A DNA stretch of 64,000 nucleotides from Nocardioides_C sp963700955. Its GTDB lineage: Bacteria; Actinomycetota; Actinomycetes; Propionibacteriales; Nocardioidaceae. The position numbers and the translations under genes were made by a program. The DNA lies in assembly GCA_963700955.1 (NCBI GenBank), contig CAVOZH010000008.1:330501-394500 (forward strand), read 5' to 3'. Shown here in pieces: positions 7,948-16,072 of this stretch. The first letter of the stretch is position 1. Each line of letters opens with the position of its first letter. The notes beneath the pieces were generated by a model. That model had not been told where the DNA came from, searched no databases, and saw nothing but the letters and a program-made list of their open reading frames with translations.

Positions 7948-8454
7948 TCAGTCAGCGATGCCCGCGGCCCAGTGGCTTCGTCGTGCGAGGTAGGCGTCGA
8001 GCGACATCGCCAGCACCGGGGCGCCGGAGTCCTCTGCGAGAGTGCCTGACACGGATACCAGGGACCGGGCCGGGTCTCGGTGACGCACCTCCTCGATGAC
8101 CATCCGTCCCACCAGCGTGGTGTCCGGCCTCATCGGCCTCACGAAGCGGACGTCACGTATGCCGCGCGCCGCGATGGTCGCACTACGGGCCCAGAAACCC
8201 ACCACGGACAGACGCTGGAACACCGCCATCGTGTGGATGCCGCTGGCGATCAGACCGCCGAAGAGCCCACGGTCGGCCGCCTCCTCGTCGACGTGGAAGA
8301 GCTGCGGGTCCCACTGGGTGGCGAAGGCGACGATCTCCGCGGGCGAGACGGTGTGGGACCCGAGGTCGAACTCGTCGCCGGCGGTCAGGTCCTCGGCGTA
8401 GATGGTCGACTCGTTCCAGGCTTCAGGGTGCCGGCTGAGGTCCATGGTCGTCAC
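7948..8454 (-). CDS. MaoC-like (R)-hydratase; candidate ring hydratase of the cluster
   Basis: 168 aa hotdog-fold hydratase. WDPQLFHVDEEAA keeps the Asp and His, five residues apart, that form the catalytic dyad of (R)-specific enoyl-CoA hydratases, and GGLIASGIHTMA is the usual following helix. It is 6 nt downstream of the TetR gene and so probably co-transcribed with it, divergent from the CoA-thioester catabolic operon. That operon has no BadK crotonase, so this protein may hydrate cyclohex-1-ene-1-carboxyl-CoA; that role is inference. The start is GTG 8454 or ATG 8445. Confidence 0.82.
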   Translation of the reverse strand: MTTMDLSRHPEAWNESTIYAEDLTAGDEFDLGSHTVSPAEIVAFATQWDPQLFHVDEEAADRGLFGGLIASGIHTMAVFQRLSVVGFWARSATIAARGIRDVRFVRPMRPDTTLVGRMVIEEVRHRDPARSLVSVSGTLAEDSGAPVLAMSLDAYLARRSHWAAGIAD

Positions 8455-8460
8455 CGTAGG

Positions 8461-9138
8461 TCACTCGCCAGGGCCGAGCAGGCGACGGTAGCTGCGCCGG
8501 CGACGTGGCTGGACCAGCGCGCTCAATGCCAGGGCCGTCTGCTTGGTGACGTAGTCGTCGAGGCCCAGGGTCCGCTCGAAGTACCAGTGCTTGAGCGCCC
8601 ACCCGTGTGCCAGGAGAAGCAGGTTGTAGGAGACCAGCTCCACGTCGACGTCCACCAGGTCGCCTGCCTCGATGCCCTCCCGCAGCGCTGTGCGCAGGGG
8701 CTCGCTGGTCGCCACCTCGAGCTCCTTGATGCGCTCGCGTCCCGCGTCGCTCAGGCTCTTGCTCTCGCGGTAGGTGAGCACGGCAGCGTGCCGGTGCTCG
8801 TCGATGACCTCGCAGTAGGCCCGGAAGGCCGCAGCGAGCCGCTCGACCGGGTTCTCCCCGGCCGCCTCGATTGCCTCGGGCACCCTCGTTGCGAAGGCGT
8901 CCAGCACGTCCACGATCACAGCGAGGAGCAGGTCGTCCTTGCCGCCGAAGTAGCGGTAGATCAGCCCGACGCTGACACCGGCTTCCTCCGCCACCGCCTG
9001 CATCGACACGGCCTGCGAGCCGTCGCGCTCCATCAGTCTCGCCGCGGCGCCCAGCAGCTGCTCGCTCCGTCGCTGCGCGCGTGTGACGCGGGCGGCCTCG
9101 TGGGGGTCGGGCTCGGTGACTTCGGCAGCGGAACTCAT
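8461..9138 (-). CDS. TetR family regulator of the adjacent CoA-catabolic cluster
   Basis: 225 aa from the ATG at 9138, preceded by GGAGG 4 nt away; an earlier in-frame start at 9186 would run into the operator region. The helix-turn-helix is SMQAVAEEAGVSVGLIYRYFGGKDDLL (about residues 47-73). The C-terminal ligand domain ends in an Arg-rich tail. Three palindromes of one type lie between it and the badI-like gene, one on its own promoter, so I expect it to repress both directions and to be released by a CoA thioester such as an intermediate of the pathway. Effector identity is inference. Confidence 0.88.
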   Translation of the reverse strand: MSSAAEVTEPDPHEAARVTRAQRRSEQLLGAAARLMERDGSQAVSMQAVAEEAGVSVGLIYRYFGGKDDLLLAVIVDVLDAFATRVPEAIEAAGENPVERLAAAFRAYCEVIDEHRHAAVLTYRESKSLSDAGRERIKELEVATSEPLRTALREGIEAGDLVDVDVELVSYNLLLLAHGWALKHWYFERTLGLDDYVTKQTALALSALVQPRRRRSYRRLLGPGE

Positions 9139-9178
9139 GGGACCTCCGGGTGGCGCTTCACAGGGGCGGGTCGGGCGA

Positions 9179-9192
9179 TGAACCAAGATTCA
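9179..9192 (-). promoter_or_regulatory. TetR operator copy 3, on the tetR promoter
   Basis: TGAACCAAGATTCA, an imperfect copy of TGAAYNNNNRTTCA. On the minus strand it starts at the end of a TAAAAT -10 hexamer (9192-9197) and covers the expected start of tetR transcription, which predicts autorepression. The matching -35 is weak. Confidence 0.55.
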
Positions 9193-9222
9193 TTTTATCC
9201 GAGGTTCGGGGGGTCAGGCCCC

Positions 9223-9251
9223 TTGACCCCTCCATGAAATGAATCTACATT
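9223..9251 (+). promoter_or_regulatory. promoter of the badI-aliB-badH-aliA operon
   Basis: TTGACC (9223-9228) and TACATT (9246-9251) are separated by 17 nt, a good housekeeping-sigma promoter. Transcription should start near 9258, giving a leader of about 58 nt. Operator copy 1 overlaps the -10 and copy 2 covers the start site. Confidence 0.6.
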
Positions 9252-9274
9252 CATCAATAGTGAACCGATGTTCA
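9240..9274 (+). promoter_or_regulatory. TetR operator copies 1 and 2
   Basis: Two perfect inverted repeats, TGAATCTACATTCA (9240-9253) and TGAACCGATGTTCA (9261-9274), are centred 21 bp apart, i.e. two helical turns on the same face of the DNA. This is classic spacing for cooperative binding of two TetR dimers. They share the consensus TGAAYNNNNRTTCA with the copy at 9179-9192. Confidence 0.65.
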
Positions 9275-9316
9275 TTTTCTGTCCAGTGTGGCCCAGTCGA
9301 GTCGAGAGGTGTCCCA

Positions 9317-10114
9317 GTGTCGGACTTCGAGGACATTCAGTACGTCGTTGAGGACTCAGCGGCGATCATCACGATCAACCGTCCGGAGCGCTACAACGCC
9401 TTCCGCGCGAAGACGGTCGAGGAGATGATCAAGGCCTTCCGCCTGGCGTGGGCCGACAAGCAGGTCCAGTCGGTGATCCTGACCGGAGCGGGGGACAAGG
9501 CCTTCTGCACCGGCGGCGACGTCAAGCAGCGCGCGGAGACCGGTGACTACGGGCCGAGCGAGAGCGGCATGTTCGAGATCGGCTACCTGCACAAGCTCAT
9601 CCGGGACATCCCCAAGCCCGTCATCGCCGCGGTCAACGGCGTCGCTGTGGGCGGTGGGCACGTGCTCCACGTCCTCTGTGACGTCTCGCTCGCCAGTGAG
9701 ACCGCCAGGTTCGGACAGGCGGGCCCCAAGGTGGGCTCGTTCGACGCAGGCTTCGGCTCGGCGTACCTCGCCCGGGTGGTGGGGGAGAAGAAGGCCCGAG
9801 AGATCTGGTTCTGGTGCCGGATGTACGACGCCAACGAGGCGCTCGCGATGAACCTCGTCAACAAGGTCGTCCCCGCCGACCAGCTGCTCAAGGAGGCCAA
9901 GGCGTGGGCGGCGGAGGTCGCGGAGAAGAGCCCCACCGCGATCCGGTTCCTCAAGCAGTCCTTCAACGCCGACACCGACCACCAGGCCGGTTTCAGCAAC
10001 ATGGCGATGACCGCGCTCGACATGTTCACCGCTTCGCCCGAAGGGCTGGAGGGCGCCGCCGCGTTCGCCGAGAAGCGCAAGCCCGACTTCAACAAGCACG
10101 TCAACTGGCACTGA
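9317..10114 (+). CDS. badI: 2-ketocyclohexanecarboxyl-CoA hydrolase-like crotonase (BadI/MenB group)
   Basis: 265 aa from the GTG at 9317 (GAGAGG ribosome site). Crotonase fold with INRPERYNAFR, FCTGGD and the oxyanion-hole segment VNGVAVGGGHVL. The block GQAGPKVGSFDAGFGSAYLAR followed by VVGEKKAREIWF is shared by MenB and BadI, enzymes that make or break a C-C bond beside a CoA thioester. The C-terminus (SFNADTDHQAG, AEKRKPDF) is as in BadI. BadI opens the 2-ketocyclohexane ring to pimeloyl-CoA. Placement with BadH-, AliA- and AliB-like genes and no other men gene favours BadI over menaquinone synthesis. Confidence 0.78.
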   Translation: MSDFEDIQYVVEDSAAIITINRPERYNAFRAKTVEEMIKAFRLAWADKQVQSVILTGAGDKAFCTGGDVKQRAETGDYGPSESGMFEIGYLHKLIRDIPKPVIAAVNGVAVGGGHVLHVLCDVSLASETARFGQAGPKVGSFDAGFGSAYLARVVGEKKAREIWFWCRMYDANEALAMNLVNKVVPADQLLKEAKAWAAEVAEKSPTAIRFLKQSFNADTDHQAGFSNMAMTALDMFTASPEGLEGAAAFAEKRKPDFNKHVNWH

Positions 10115-10117
10115 GCC

Positions 10118-11263
10118 GTGGACTTCCGATTCGACAGCGACGAGGAGTCGTTCCGTCAGGAGCTGAGACGCTTCGCGACCAAGACGCTCGCGCCGCACTA
10201 CCAGTCCGACGACAAGGCCGCGGAGTTCCGCCGCGAGCTCGCGCTGGACATGGCCGGCATGGGGCTGACCGGGCTCCGCATCCCCGAGGAGTACGGCGGG
10301 CAGGAGGCGACTGCTGTCATCGCCGGCCTCGCGGCGGAGGAGGTCGGTCGCGCCGACTTCAACGCGACCTACGTCATCATCAACACAGCACTGATCAGCG
10401 ACATCATCGTCCGCAACGCGACCGAGGAGCAGAAGTCAGCATGGCTCCCCGGGATCGCGTCCGGCGAGGTGGTGCCGTGCATCTGCATCACCGAGCCCGG
10501 TCACGGGACAGACGCGGCGAGCCTCGAGCTCAGGGCCGTTCCCGACGGTGACGGGTGGCGGCTCCACGGCGAGAAGACGTCGATCACCCTCGGCATGGCC
10601 TCCGACCGCGGAGTCGTGCTCGCCCGCACCGGCGGCCCCGGAGCGCGAGGAGTCAGCGCGTTCTGGGTCGACCTCGACACCGAGTACGTCACCCGCCACC
10701 CCTTCGACGACCTGGGCAGCCGGGCCATCGGGCGCGCTTCTCTTCACTTCGATGGCACCCCGGTGACCCGGGCCGACCTCATCGGCAACGAGGGCGACGG
10801 CTTCGTCTCGGTGATGCAGGGCTTCGACTACTCCCGCGCGATCATCGGTCTGGCCTGCCTCGGTGCGGCCCAGGTGTCCCTCGAGGAGGCGTTCCAGTGG
10901 GCGCGTGACCGCGAGGCGTTCGGCCAGCCGATCGGGAAGTTCCAGGGCGTCTCCTTCCCGCTGGCGGAGTACGCCACGTACGTCCGCGGGGCTCGTCACA
11001 TCTGCTACGAGGCGCTGTGGAAGAAGGACAACGACATCGAGCACTCAGCCGAGGCGGCGATGGCGAAGTTCTGGGCCCCGAAGCTGTCGACCGAGGTGAT
11101 CCACCAGTGCCTCCTGACCTTCGGACACATGGGGTACTCGACCGAGAGCGCTCTCGGACAGCGGCTGCGCGACGTCATCGGCCTCGAGATCGGTGACGGG
11201 ACGGCACAGGTGTCCAAGCTCGTCATCGCCCGCAACCTCCTCGGTCGAGCCTTCGCGCCGTGA
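10118..11263 (+). CDS. aliB: cyclohexanecarboxyl-CoA dehydrogenase-like acyl-CoA dehydrogenase
   Basis: 381 aa, GTG start 3 nt after the badI-like stop. FAD-dependent acyl-CoA dehydrogenase: RIPEEYGGQEA, ICITEPGHGTDAASLE for FAD/substrate, DREAFGQPIGKFQGV in the C-terminal helices. The usual catalytic base motif YEGT reads IGDGTAQ; counted from the C-terminus, Asp360 aligns with the Glu of both other dehydrogenases of this operon. It would desaturate cyclohexanecarboxyl-CoA to the 1-ene, passing electrons to ETF. The substrate is inferred from the neighbours. Confidence 0.72.
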   Translation: MDFRFDSDEESFRQELRRFATKTLAPHYQSDDKAAEFRRELALDMAGMGLTGLRIPEEYGGQEATAVIAGLAAEEVGRADFNATYVIINTALISDIIVRNATEEQKSAWLPGIASGEVVPCICITEPGHGTDAASLELRAVPDGDGWRLHGEKTSITLGMASDRGVVLARTGGPGARGVSAFWVDLDTEYVTRHPFDDLGSRAIGRASLHFDGTPVTRADLIGNEGDGFVSVMQGFDYSRAIIGLACLGAAQVSLEEAFQWARDREAFGQPIGKFQGVSFPLAEYATYVRGARHICYEALWKKDNDIEHSAEAAMAKFWAPKLSTEVIHQCLLTFGHMGYSTESALGQRLRDVIGLEIGDGTAQVSKLVIARNLLGRAFAP

Positions 11264-11289
11264 CCTCAGCAACTTCGAAAGGAACGACT

Positions 11290-12036
11290 ATGGGAAAGCT
11301 CGACGACAAGATCGCGATCGTGACCGGTGCCGGTCAGGGCATCGGGAAGGCGATCGCCGAGAAGCTCGCCGCCGAGGGGGCGACCGTGGTCGTCACCGAT
11401 GTCAACGAGGCGACGGCGAAGGAGACCGCCGACGCCATCGGCGGGGGAGCGGTCGGGATCCGCACCGACGTCACGTCGCGCGAGTCGGTCAACGCCATGG
11501 TGGAGCAGGTCAAGGGCCAGTTCGGGCGGATCGACGTACTCGTCAACAACGCCGGCTGGGACAAGGCCAGCCCGTTCGTCGACTCCGACCCCGCAGACTG
11601 GGACCGGGTCATGCAGATAAACCTGTACGGCGTCCTGAACACCTCGAAGGCCGTGCTGCCCGTCATGGCCGACCAGGGCCACGGCTCCGTCGTGAACCTC
11701 GCGTCGGATGCCGGCCGAGTGGGATCCTCGGGCGAGGCCGTCTACTCCGCTGCGAAGGGCGGCGTGATCGCCTTCACGAAGTCCACCGCGCGCGAGATGG
11801 CCCGGCACCAGGTCAACGCCAACTGCGTCTGCCCGGGCCCGACGGACACCGCGCTCTTCGCGTCGATGGGCGGCGACAACCCGAAGCTCCGCGAGGCGCT
11901 CACGAAGGCCATCCCGTTCCGCCGGCTGGCCCAGCCGAGCGACCTGGCGAACATGGTGGCGTTCTTCGCCTCCGACGAAGCCAACTTCATCACCGGCCAG
12001 ACCGTCAGCGTCAGCGGCGGCCTCACGATGAGCTGA
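11290..12036 (+). CDS. badH: 2-hydroxycyclohexanecarboxyl-CoA dehydrogenase-like SDR
   Basis: 248 aa, ATG at 11290 with AAAGGA upstream. Classical short-chain dehydrogenase: TGAGQGIGKAIA for NAD, Asp after the second strand (VTDVNE), NNAGWDKASPF, catalytic Ser in LASDAGRVGSSGEAVYSAAKGG with Tyr-x3-Lys (YSAAK), and ITGQTVSVSGGLTM at the end. The SSGEAVY and NNAGWD blocks are hallmarks of BadH, which oxidises 2-hydroxycyclohexanecarboxyl-CoA to the 2-keto thioester, the substrate of BadI. It is third in the operon. Confidence 0.78.
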   Translation: MGKLDDKIAIVTGAGQGIGKAIAEKLAAEGATVVVTDVNEATAKETADAIGGGAVGIRTDVTSRESVNAMVEQVKGQFGRIDVLVNNAGWDKASPFVDSDPADWDRVMQINLYGVLNTSKAVLPVMADQGHGSVVNLASDAGRVGSSGEAVYSAAKGGVIAFTKSTAREMARHQVNANCVCPGPTDTALFASMGGDNPKLREALTKAIPFRRLAQPSDLANMVAFFASDEANFITGQTVSVSGGLTMS

Positions 12037-12047
12037 GAGAAGACCCC

Positions 12048-13679
12048 ATGAGCTTCGAGACGATCGTGACCCCGGAACTGGTCGAGCAGTACACCACTCC
12101 CGGCCTGTGGGTGAACCGCACGATCACGGACTTCCTCGACGAGGTGGCCGAGCGTGCGCCTGACAGGCCGGCATTCGTCGACAGCCGCCGCGAGATCAGC
12201 TACGGCGAGCTCAAGCGGGAGGTCGACCACTGTGCGCTCGGCCTTCTCGAGCTGGGCGTCGAGCCGGGTGACGTCGTGTCGTTCCAGCTGCCGAACTGGA
12301 TCGAGTGGGTCGTCGTCCACTACGCCGCCAGCCGGATCGGTGCGATCAGCAACCCGTTGATCCCGATCTACCGTCAGCGTGAGGTCGGCTTCATGGTCGG
12401 GCTCGCCAAGTCGAAGGTGATCGTGGTGCCGTCGGAGTTCCGGGGCTTCGACTACGTCGGGATGGTCGACGAGCTGCGGGGCGGGTGGCCGGCGCTCCAG
12501 CACGTGCTGGTCGTCGACGGCCGGGCCGGCCAGGGCACGCAGTCGTGGGAGGACTTCATGGCCACGCCGTGGGAGTCCCGGCGCGATCCAGCCTCCCTCG
12601 CGGCCCTGCGCCCGGACCCGAACGAGGTCACGCTCCTCATCTTCACCTCGGGGACGACCGGCGAGCCGAAGGGCGTGATGCACACGCACAACACCGTGGT
12701 GGCGGCCAACAACCCGCTCCCGGCCAGGCTGGGCATCACCGAGGACAGCGTGATCCACATGGCCTCGACGCTCGCGCACCTCACCGGGTTCCTGTACGGG
12801 GCGCGCCTGAACGTGCAGAACGGCGCTACGTGTGTCCTCCAGGACGTCTGGGACGCAGGCCGGTTCGTCGAGCTCGTCGAGAAGCACAGGATCAGCTACA
12901 CCTCCGCAGCGACGCCGTTCCTGCACGACACCCTGAACGCACCGAACCTCGCCGACCACGACATGTCGTCGCTCGAACGGTTCTGCTGCATGGGCGCGCC
13001 GATCCCGCGCGTGCTCGTCCGTGAGGCGAAGCAGAAGCTCCCGGGCCTGGTGGTGCTCGGTGGCTGGGGCCAGAGCGAGAACGGCCTGGTCACGCTCGGC
13101 ATCCCCGGTGATCCGGAGGAGAAGATCATCGACACCGACGGCTACCCGTGGCCGGGCATGCACATCCGCACCGTCGACTTCGAGGGCAAAGAGGTTCCGC
13201 CCGGGGAGGAGGGCCGCCTGCAGGTCTACGGCCCGACCCTCTTCGTCGGGTACGCCGAGCGGCTCGAGATGACCCGGACGAGCTTCGAAGGGCCCTGGTT
13301 CGACACGGGCGACCTGGCGAAGATCGATGCCGACGGCTACGTCAACATCTCCGGGCGCACCAAGGACGTGATCATCCGCGGTGGCGAGAACATCCCGGTG
13401 TCGTACGTCGAGAACGTGTTGTACGAGCACCCCAAGGTGGACTCGGTCGCGATCGTCGCGATCCCGGACCCACGGCTGCAGGAGCGCGCGTGTGCCTGCG
13501 TGATCCTCAAGCCCGGCGTCGACCTCAGCTTCGAGGAGATGCAGCAGTTCCTGAAGGAGAAGGGGGTCGCGAAGCAGTACTGGCCTGAGCGCCTGGAGCT
13601 GTTGCCCGAGTTCCCCAAGACGCCCAGCGGCAAGATTCGGAAGTTCGAGCTGCGCGACCACGTGAAGGGCGAGGTGTGA
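12048..13679 (+). CDS. aliA: cyclohexanecarboxylate-CoA ligase-like AMP-forming acyl-CoA synthetase
   Basis: 543 aa, ATG at 12048, 11 nt after the SDR. Adenylate-forming enzyme with IFTSGTTGEPKGVMHTHN (ATP loop), GGWGQSENG (A5), WFDTGDLAKIDADGYVNISGRTKD hinge (positions of A7/A8) and the catalytic Lys in KTPSGKIRK. Length and the RTITDFLDEVAERAPDRPA opening match AliA and related medium-chain or alicyclic acid ligases. It would activate the free acid entering the pathway. A 2,3-dihydroxybenzoate or fatty-acid ligase is less likely given the operon. Confidence 0.75.
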   Translation: MSFETIVTPELVEQYTTPGLWVNRTITDFLDEVAERAPDRPAFVDSRREISYGELKREVDHCALGLLELGVEPGDVVSFQLPNWIEWVVVHYAASRIGAISNPLIPIYRQREVGFMVGLAKSKVIVVPSEFRGFDYVGMVDELRGGWPALQHVLVVDGRAGQGTQSWEDFMATPWESRRDPASLAALRPDPNEVTLLIFTSGTTGEPKGVMHTHNTVVAANNPLPARLGITEDSVIHMASTLAHLTGFLYGARLNVQNGATCVLQDVWDAGRFVELVEKHRISYTSAATPFLHDTLNAPNLADHDMSSLERFCCMGAPIPRVLVREAKQKLPGLVVLGGWGQSENGLVTLGIPGDPEEKIIDTDGYPWPGMHIRTVDFEGKEVPPGEEGRLQVYGPTLFVGYAERLEMTRTSFEGPWFDTGDLAKIDADGYVNISGRTKDVIIRGGENIPVSYVENVLYEHPKVDSVAIVAIPDPRLQERACACVILKPGVDLSFEEMQQFLKEKGVAKQYWPERLELLPEFPKTPSGKIRKFELRDHVKGEV

Positions 13680-13682
13680 CGA

Positions 13683-14834
13683 ATGGACCTGTCACTCAAC
13701 GACGACCAGAAGAACTTCAAGAAGCTCGCGCGCGACTTCCTCGACCACGAGGTCGTGCCCTACCGAACCGAGTGGGACCGTGCAGAGTCCGTCGACACGG
13801 CGATCATCCCGAAGCTCGGCGAGATCGGGTTCTTCGGCCTGACCATTCCCGAGGAGTACGGCGGTATCGGTGGCGACTACGTCACCTACTGCATCGGCAT
13901 GGAGGAGCTCGGGCGGGCGGACTCCTCGGTGCGGGGCATCGTGTCGGTGTCCATGGGTCTGGTCGGCAAGGTGATCCTGTCCCACGGCACCGAGGAGCAG
14001 AAGCAGGAGTGGCTCCCCGGGATCGCGAGCGGGACCAAGCTCGGGTGTTTCGGCCTGACCGAGCCGGACACGGGCTCCGACGCAGGGAACCTCTCGAGCC
14101 GCGCTGTGCGTGACGGCGACGACTACGTGATCAACGGCTCCAAGATCTTCATCACCAACGGGACCTGGGCCGACGTGTGTCTCGTCTTCGCGAGGACCGG
14201 GGGACCAGGGCCCAAGGGCGTCTCGGCGTTCCTCGTACCGACGGACACGCCGGGGTTCGAGCGGATGGAGATCAAGGGCAAGCTCGGTCTTCGGGGCCAG
14301 GCCACTGCCGAGCTGTCGTTCGACGACGTGCGCGTCCCTGTGTCGGCCAGGCTCGGCGGGGAGGGCGAGGGATTCAAGATCGCGATGTACTCCCTGGACA
14401 AGGGACGGGTGTCCGTCGCTGCCGGCTGCGTCGGGATCATCCAGGGCTGCCTGGAGAGCGTCGTGTCGTACTCGAAGGAGCGCCAGCAGTTCGGGCGCCC
14501 GCTCGCCTCGTTCCAGCTGATCCAGGACATGATCGCCGACATCTCGGTCGACGCGGACGCCGCTCGACTCCTCACCTGGCGGGCGGCCGACCTGATCGAG
14601 CGCGGGGAACCCTTCGGGGTCGAGGCTTCCAAGGCGAAGCTGTTCGCGTCCGAGGCAGCCGTCCGGGCGGCCAACCTCGCTATCCAGGCCTTCGGCGGAT
14701 ACGGCTACGTCGACGAGTACCCGGTCCAGAAGTACATGCGCGACGCCCGCGTCATGACGTTGTACGAAGGCACCAGCCAGATCCAGAAGCTCCTCATCGG
14801 TCGCGCCGAGACCGGTGTCAGCGCGTTCCTCTGA
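13683..14834 (+). CDS. acyl-CoA dehydrogenase (short/medium-chain or dicarboxyl-CoA)
   Basis: 383 aa, starts 3 nt after the ligase stop. A complete acyl-CoA dehydrogenase: LTIPEEYGGIGGDY, CFGLTEPDTGSDAGN, FITNG, KERQQFGRPLASFQLIQ, QAFGGYGYVDEYPVQKYMRDAR, and LYEGTSQIQ with the catalytic Glu362. In this operon it could desaturate pimeloyl-CoA after ring opening, on the way to glutaryl-CoA; it could also be a general butyryl- or isovaleryl-type enzyme. The sequence alone does not decide. Confidence 0.85.
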   Translation: MDLSLNDDQKNFKKLARDFLDHEVVPYRTEWDRAESVDTAIIPKLGEIGFFGLTIPEEYGGIGGDYVTYCIGMEELGRADSSVRGIVSVSMGLVGKVILSHGTEEQKQEWLPGIASGTKLGCFGLTEPDTGSDAGNLSSRAVRDGDDYVINGSKIFITNGTWADVCLVFARTGGPGPKGVSAFLVPTDTPGFERMEIKGKLGLRGQATAELSFDDVRVPVSARLGGEGEGFKIAMYSLDKGRVSVAAGCVGIIQGCLESVVSYSKERQQFGRPLASFQLIQDMIADISVDADAARLLTWRAADLIERGEPFGVEASKAKLFASEAAVRAANLAIQAFGGYGYVDEYPVQKYMRDARVMTLYEGTSQIQKLLIGRAETGVSAFL

Positions 14835-14860
14835 GCCCCTGTTCGAAAGGCAGTCACATC

Positions 14861-16072
14861 ATGGCCACTGCGACACCCCAGTCTCCGCTTGGTTTGTTCG
14901 GTACCGATGGGTTGGTCGGTGAGGAGGACCGGTCGATCCGGGACACCGTGCGCCGGTTCGTGGAGGACAAGATCAAGCCGGAGGTGGCGGACTGGTACGA
15001 GTCGGGGTCGTTGCCGGCGCGGGAGCTGGCCAAGGAGCTCGGGTCGCTGGGGGTGCTGGGGATGCATCTGGACGGCTACGGGTGTGCGGGGACCTCGGCG
15101 ACCGCCTACGGGTTGGCGTGCATGGAGCTGGAGGCCGGTGACTCCGGGCTGCGGTCGCTGGTGAGTGTGCAGGGGTCGTTGGCGATGTTCGCGATCTGGC
15201 GGTGGGGCTCGGAGGAGCAGAAGACCGAGTGGCTGCCTGCGATGGCTGCGGGTGAGGCGATCGGGTGTTTCGGGTTGACCGAGCCGGACTTCGGCTCGAA
15301 CCCGGCCGGGATGCGCACCCGCGCTCGCCGCGACGGCACCGGACCCGACGCGGACTGGGTGCTGGCCGGGAACAAGATGTGGATCACCAACGGGTCGATC
15401 GCCGACGTCGCGGTGGTCTGGGCCCGGGTCGAGGACCCTGCCGACCACGGGGACGGGAGGATCCGCGGGTTCGTCGTCCCGACCGACACGCCGGGGTTCT
15501 CCGCGCCGGAGATCAAGAGGAAGATGTCGCTGCGCGCGAGCGTGACCTCCGAGCTGGTCCTCGACCAGGTCCGGCTCCCCGCCTCGGCGGTGCTGCCCGA
15601 GGCCGCGGGTCTGTCCGGGCCGTTGTCGTGCCTGAACGAGGCCCGGTACGGGATCGTGTTCGGCGCCCTCGGCGCGGCCCGGGACTGCCTGGAGACCACG
15701 ATCGGCTACGTCGGGGAGCGGGAGATCTTCGACAAGCCGCTCGCGGGCTACCAGCTGACCCAGGCCAAGCTCGCCGACATGACCCTCGAGCTCGGCAAGG
15801 GCATGCTGCTGGCCCTGCACCTGGGCGCCCTCAAGGACAAGGGTGTGCTGCGGCCCGAGCAGGTGTCGCTGGGCAAGCTGAACAACGTGCGCGAGGCGAT
15901 CACGATCGCCCGGGAGTGCCGCACCCTGCTCGGCGCGGCCGGGATCACCCTGGAGTACCCGATCATGCGGCACGCCAACAACCTCGAGTCCGTGCTCACC
16001 TACGAAGGCACCAGCGAGGTCCACCAGCTCGTCATCGGCCAGGCCCTCACCGGCCACGGAGCCTTCCGCTAG
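14861..16072 (+). CDS. gcdH: glutaryl-CoA dehydrogenase
   Basis: 403 aa, ATG at 14861, 26 nt after the previous stop with GAAAGG upstream. GYGCAGTSATAYGLACMELE, SGLRSLVSVQGSLAM (Arg98, the residue that binds the distal carboxylate of glutaryl-CoA) and CFGLTEPDFGSNPAGM are specific to this subfamily; the catalytic Glu382 is in TYEGTSEVH. It oxidises and decarboxylates glutaryl-CoA to crotonyl-CoA, the expected end of pimeloyl-CoA beta-oxidation. The first half uses GGG and TTG codons more than its neighbours, so it may have joined the operon later. Confidence 0.88.
   Translation: MATATPQSPLGLFGTDGLVGEEDRSIRDTVRRFVEDKIKPEVADWYESGSLPARELAKELGSLGVLGMHLDGYGCAGTSATAYGLACMELEAGDSGLRSLVSVQGSLAMFAIWRWGSEEQKTEWLPAMAAGEAIGCFGLTEPDFGSNPAGMRTRARRDGTGPDADWVLAGNKMWITNGSIADVAVVWARVEDPADHGDGRIRGFVVPTDTPGFSAPEIKRKMSLRASVTSELVLDQVRLPASAVLPEAAGLSGPLSCLNEARYGIVFGALGAARDCLETTIGYVGEREIFDKPLAGYQLTQAKLADMTLELGKGMLLALHLGALKDKGVLRPEQVSLGKLNNVREAITIARECRTLLGAAGITLEYPIMRHANNLESVLTYEGTSEVHQLVIGQALTGHGAFR

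Noticed and set aside
9317..10114. Naming this gene menB (menaquinone synthesis)
   Set aside because: MenB and BadI share most motifs, but no other men gene is nearby and the BadH-, AliA- and AliB-like neighbours fit BadI. Not fully excluded without a tree.
11742..13661. A 639-codon minus-strand frame
   Set aside because: Antisense to the AliA-like ligase and the SDR; no recognisable motif.
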